From the NCBI GenBank assembly GCA_012719335.1, contig JAAYAO010000370.1, positions 1-15,986 on the forward strand: DNA of 15,986 nucleotides, read 5' to 3'. This document shows, one piece after another, positions 14,522 through 15,986 of the stretch. The DNA is from Propionibacterium sp. (lineage in GTDB: Bacteria; Actinomycetota; Actinomycetes; Propionibacteriales; Propionibacteriaceae). Positions within the stretch are counted from its first letter, which is position 1, and every line of letters begins with the position of its first letter. A model generated the notes under the pieces. That model was given only the letters and a program-made list of their open reading frames with translations. It did no database searches and was not told the DNA's origin. The position numbers were made by a program, and so were the translations under genes.

Positions 14522-15372
14522 GAATCACTCCGGGCAACACTGAGCCGGGTGCACATCCGCACCAGTTGGACGAGGTTGGCCGACTCCACGCAGGCGAAGC
14601 CGGGCCATTCGTCATCGCCCATGCCGGACAGTCCGGCGGCCTTGTCGGCCCACGGATTCCAGATCACGGTCTGCGGGGAGCCGGACTTCTCGATCAGGAT
14701 CCGGCGGCCCAACACCGGGTCGTGCAGCACCGCCTCGTTGGCGGTCTGGAAGATCCGGTCGGTCTCACCCTCGAAGGTGACCATCCCGTGATGGGTACCG
14801 GCCTCCCCGGTGAGTTTGTCGATCACATCCTGGTGATCCATCCCCTCGACCTGTACCTGCCGCACGTCACCGACCGCCAGGTAGGTGTGCAGCGCGGCCT
14901 GGGTCTGTGGGGTCGGCGGCTCGACCTCCAGGGTCATCATCAGCGTGTCGGACACGTCGACCCGGTACCGGGCCCGGAAATCGCTCGGCCACAGGTCGGC
15001 GCCGGGAAGACCCTCGGCGTCGGCATGGGTGAACTCCAACACGACCGAGATCTCGTCACCGGTACGCGAGGCCGAGGCCAGGGTCCACGGGGTGAGCCGG
15101 GCGAAACCGTGCGCCGGCTTCGAGGTGCCGTCGGGGCCGGGGCCGAACCAGGGAAAGCACAGCGGCACCCCGCCGCGGATCGCCCTGCCCTCGGCGAACA
15201 CCGCCTGCTCGGCCAGCCACAACACCGGATCGTGGCCGGTGGGGATCCAACTGGTCAGGTGGGCACCCTGCAGATAGAGCTCCGCGGTACCACCGGGCAG
15301 ATCGATGTCGAGTTTGGGCAGGCCGCCGCGGCCCTCGGCCAGGGTCAGCCCAGCAATGTCAGGCAGGTCCAT
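14518..15372 (-). CDS. D-hexose-6-phosphate mutarotase (YeaD-type aldose 1-epimerase family)
   Basis: A 284-residue aldose-1-epimerase-fold protein that interconverts alpha and beta anomers of hexose 6-phosphates such as glucose 6-phosphate. Family signatures are GGVPLCFPWFGP (67-78), HGFARLTPW with His88, LHTYLAVGD with His162, VIWNPWADKAA (236-246) and CVESAN with Glu263. The last is the likely catalytic base, with the histidines as acid. The length is close to E. coli YeaD (294, from memory). The start ATG 15372 begins the fold directly. The frame is open to 15552, but that stretch overlaps the FMN reductase gene and is not family-like. No clear ribosome-binding site was seen. Translation is coupled to serB. 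Confidence 0.9.
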   Translation of the reverse strand: MDLPDIAGLTLAEGRGGLPKLDIDLPGGTAELYLQGAHLTSWIPTGHDPVLWLAEQAVFAEGRAIRGGVPLCFPWFGPGPDGTSKPAHGFARLTPWTLASASRTGDEISVVLEFTHADAEGLPGADLWPSDFRARYRVDVSDTLMMTLEVEPPTPQTQAALHTYLAVGDVRQVQVEGMDHQDVIDKLTGEAGTHHGMVTFEGETDRIFQTANEAVLHDPVLGRRILIEKSGSPQTVIWNPWADKAAGLSGMGDDEWPGFACVESANLVQLVRMCTRLSVARSDS

Positions 15373-15442
15373 GGCGTCGAAGTTACGCGACGGGGGAGTG
15401 GACCCGAAGTCCACCCCCTCGCCGGGCGGTCGGTCGACCGGG

Positions 15443-15986
15443 TCAGTCGCGGGTGCGCGCCAGCCGTTCGGCGGTGCCGACGACCTCGGTGAACAGATCG
15501 TCCATCGCCCGGGCCTGGAACTCGCGCGGGGTGAACTCGCCGTCGGTGACATCGTCGGTGAGGAAGAAGGTCACCTGGCCACGGACGTCCGACATGTGTG
15601 CGTTGGCCACGATGCCGCGCCAGTGCTCGACCGCCCGCACCCCACCGGCCGCGCCGTAGGAGACGAAGCCGACGGCCTTGTCGCGCCATTCCCCGTAGAG
15701 GAAGTCGAAGGCGTTCTTGAAGGCGCCCGGCACCGAGTGGTTGTACTCCGGGGTCACGAAGATGTAGCCGTCGAAGGGCGCGATCTTCTCGGCCCAGGCC
15801 CGGGTGTGCGGCTGGGAGTAGACTCCCGACCCGGCCGGCAGCGGCTCGTCCAGCAGGGGCAGGTTCTGGTCGGCGACGTGAATCAGCTCGTACTCGGCGT
15901 CGGTGCGGCCCACGGACTGTTCGAACACCCAGTCACCCACTTTCGGGCCGAGGGCGTTGGGGCGGGTGCTGCCGACGATGATGGCG
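15443..15986 (-). CDS. NADPH-dependent FMN reductase (flavodoxin-like), 5' end outside window
   Basis: The open frame enters at the right edge with IIVGSTRPNALG, the FMN phosphate-binding loop at the extreme N-terminus of this family, so only a few codons are missing. About 181 codons are present. The hallmark PEYNHSVPGAFKNAFDFL follows the first alpha/beta units, with FVSYGAAGGVRAVEH after it. Proteins of this family (FMN/quinone/azo-reductase type) pass electrons from NAD(P)H to flavin or quinones. The specific role is unknown. A GTG at 15940 is internal, because it would remove the FMN loop. The stop lies 70 bp before the mutarotase start on the same strand. Confidence 0.9.
   Translation of the reverse strand, partial: AIIVGSTRPNALGPKVGDWVFEQSVGRTDAEYELIHVADQNLPLLDEPLPAGSGVYSQPHTRAWAEKIAPFDGYIFVTPEYNHSVPGAFKNAFDFLYGEWRDKAVGFVSYGAAGGVRAVEHWRGIVANAHMSDVRGQVTFFLTDDVTDGEFTPREFQARAMDDLFTEVVGTAERLARTRD

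Noticed and set aside
13244..14791. A plus-strand open frame of about 515 codons opposite serB and parts of its neighbours
   Set aside because: serB motifs on the minus strand are decisive; the plus product is low-complexity and Gly-rich.
1..15986. CRISPR array, tRNA or rRNA genes
   Set aside because: No regularly spaced repeats and no tRNA- or rRNA-like segments were noticed while reading the sequence.

Overview
The window is GC-rich chromosomal DNA from an actinomycete-like bacterium. Nearly every codon ends in G or C, genes are packed with ATGA-type overlaps, and the gene content (an igr-type sterol side-chain operon, a KstR-like TetR regulator, TreY) is typical of Actinomycetota that degrade sterols. 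I cannot name the genus from sequence alone. No tRNA, rRNA, CRISPR array, IS element or phage gene was seen.

Left part (1-7514): a minus-strand acyl-CoA ligase, cut by the window edge, diverges from a plus-strand SDR oxidoreductase. The SDR converges on a TetR/KstR-like regulator. The regulator diverges from a five-gene plus-strand operon, chsE2-chsH2-chsE1-chsH1-ltp2, whose genes all overlap by 1-4 nt. By family knowledge these enzymes remove the last three-carbon piece of the cholesterol side chain. The ChsE1-ChsE2 heteromeric acyl-CoA dehydrogenase makes the 17(20)-ene. The ChsH1-ChsH2 heteromeric MaoC hydratase adds water. The Ltp2 aldolase, with the DUF35 part of ChsH2, releases propionyl-CoA and a 17-keto steroid such as androstenedione. 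Active-site residues are visibly divided between the partners of both heteromers. Gene order differs from the M. tuberculosis igr operon as I remember it: chsH2 sits between the two dehydrogenase genes.

Middle part (7555-11594, all minus strand): an apparently intact treY (maltooligosyl trehalose synthase) stands without treZ or treX in the window. Upstream of it lie two 5'-truncated genes. One is a 140-codon C-terminal piece of a KshA-like 3-ketosteroid 9alpha-hydroxylase with its own start and ribosome-binding site. The other is a family 5 (peptide-type) ABC substrate-binding protein lacking its signal peptide and N-terminus. Two adjacent truncated genes suggest a deletion or rearrangement scar. 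The KshA piece is notable because androstenedione, the operon's expected product, enters the ring-degradation route in which KshA acts.

Right part (11592-15986, all minus strand) is housekeeping and cell-envelope: an NADPH-dependent FMN reductase (5' end outside the window), a YeaD-type hexose-6-phosphate mutarotase, phosphoserine phosphatase SerB, a secreted M15 peptidase with a proline-rich linker and a duplicated beta-type module, and a small lipoprotein. Mutarotase/serB and peptidase/lipoprotein are spaced as coupled gene pairs.
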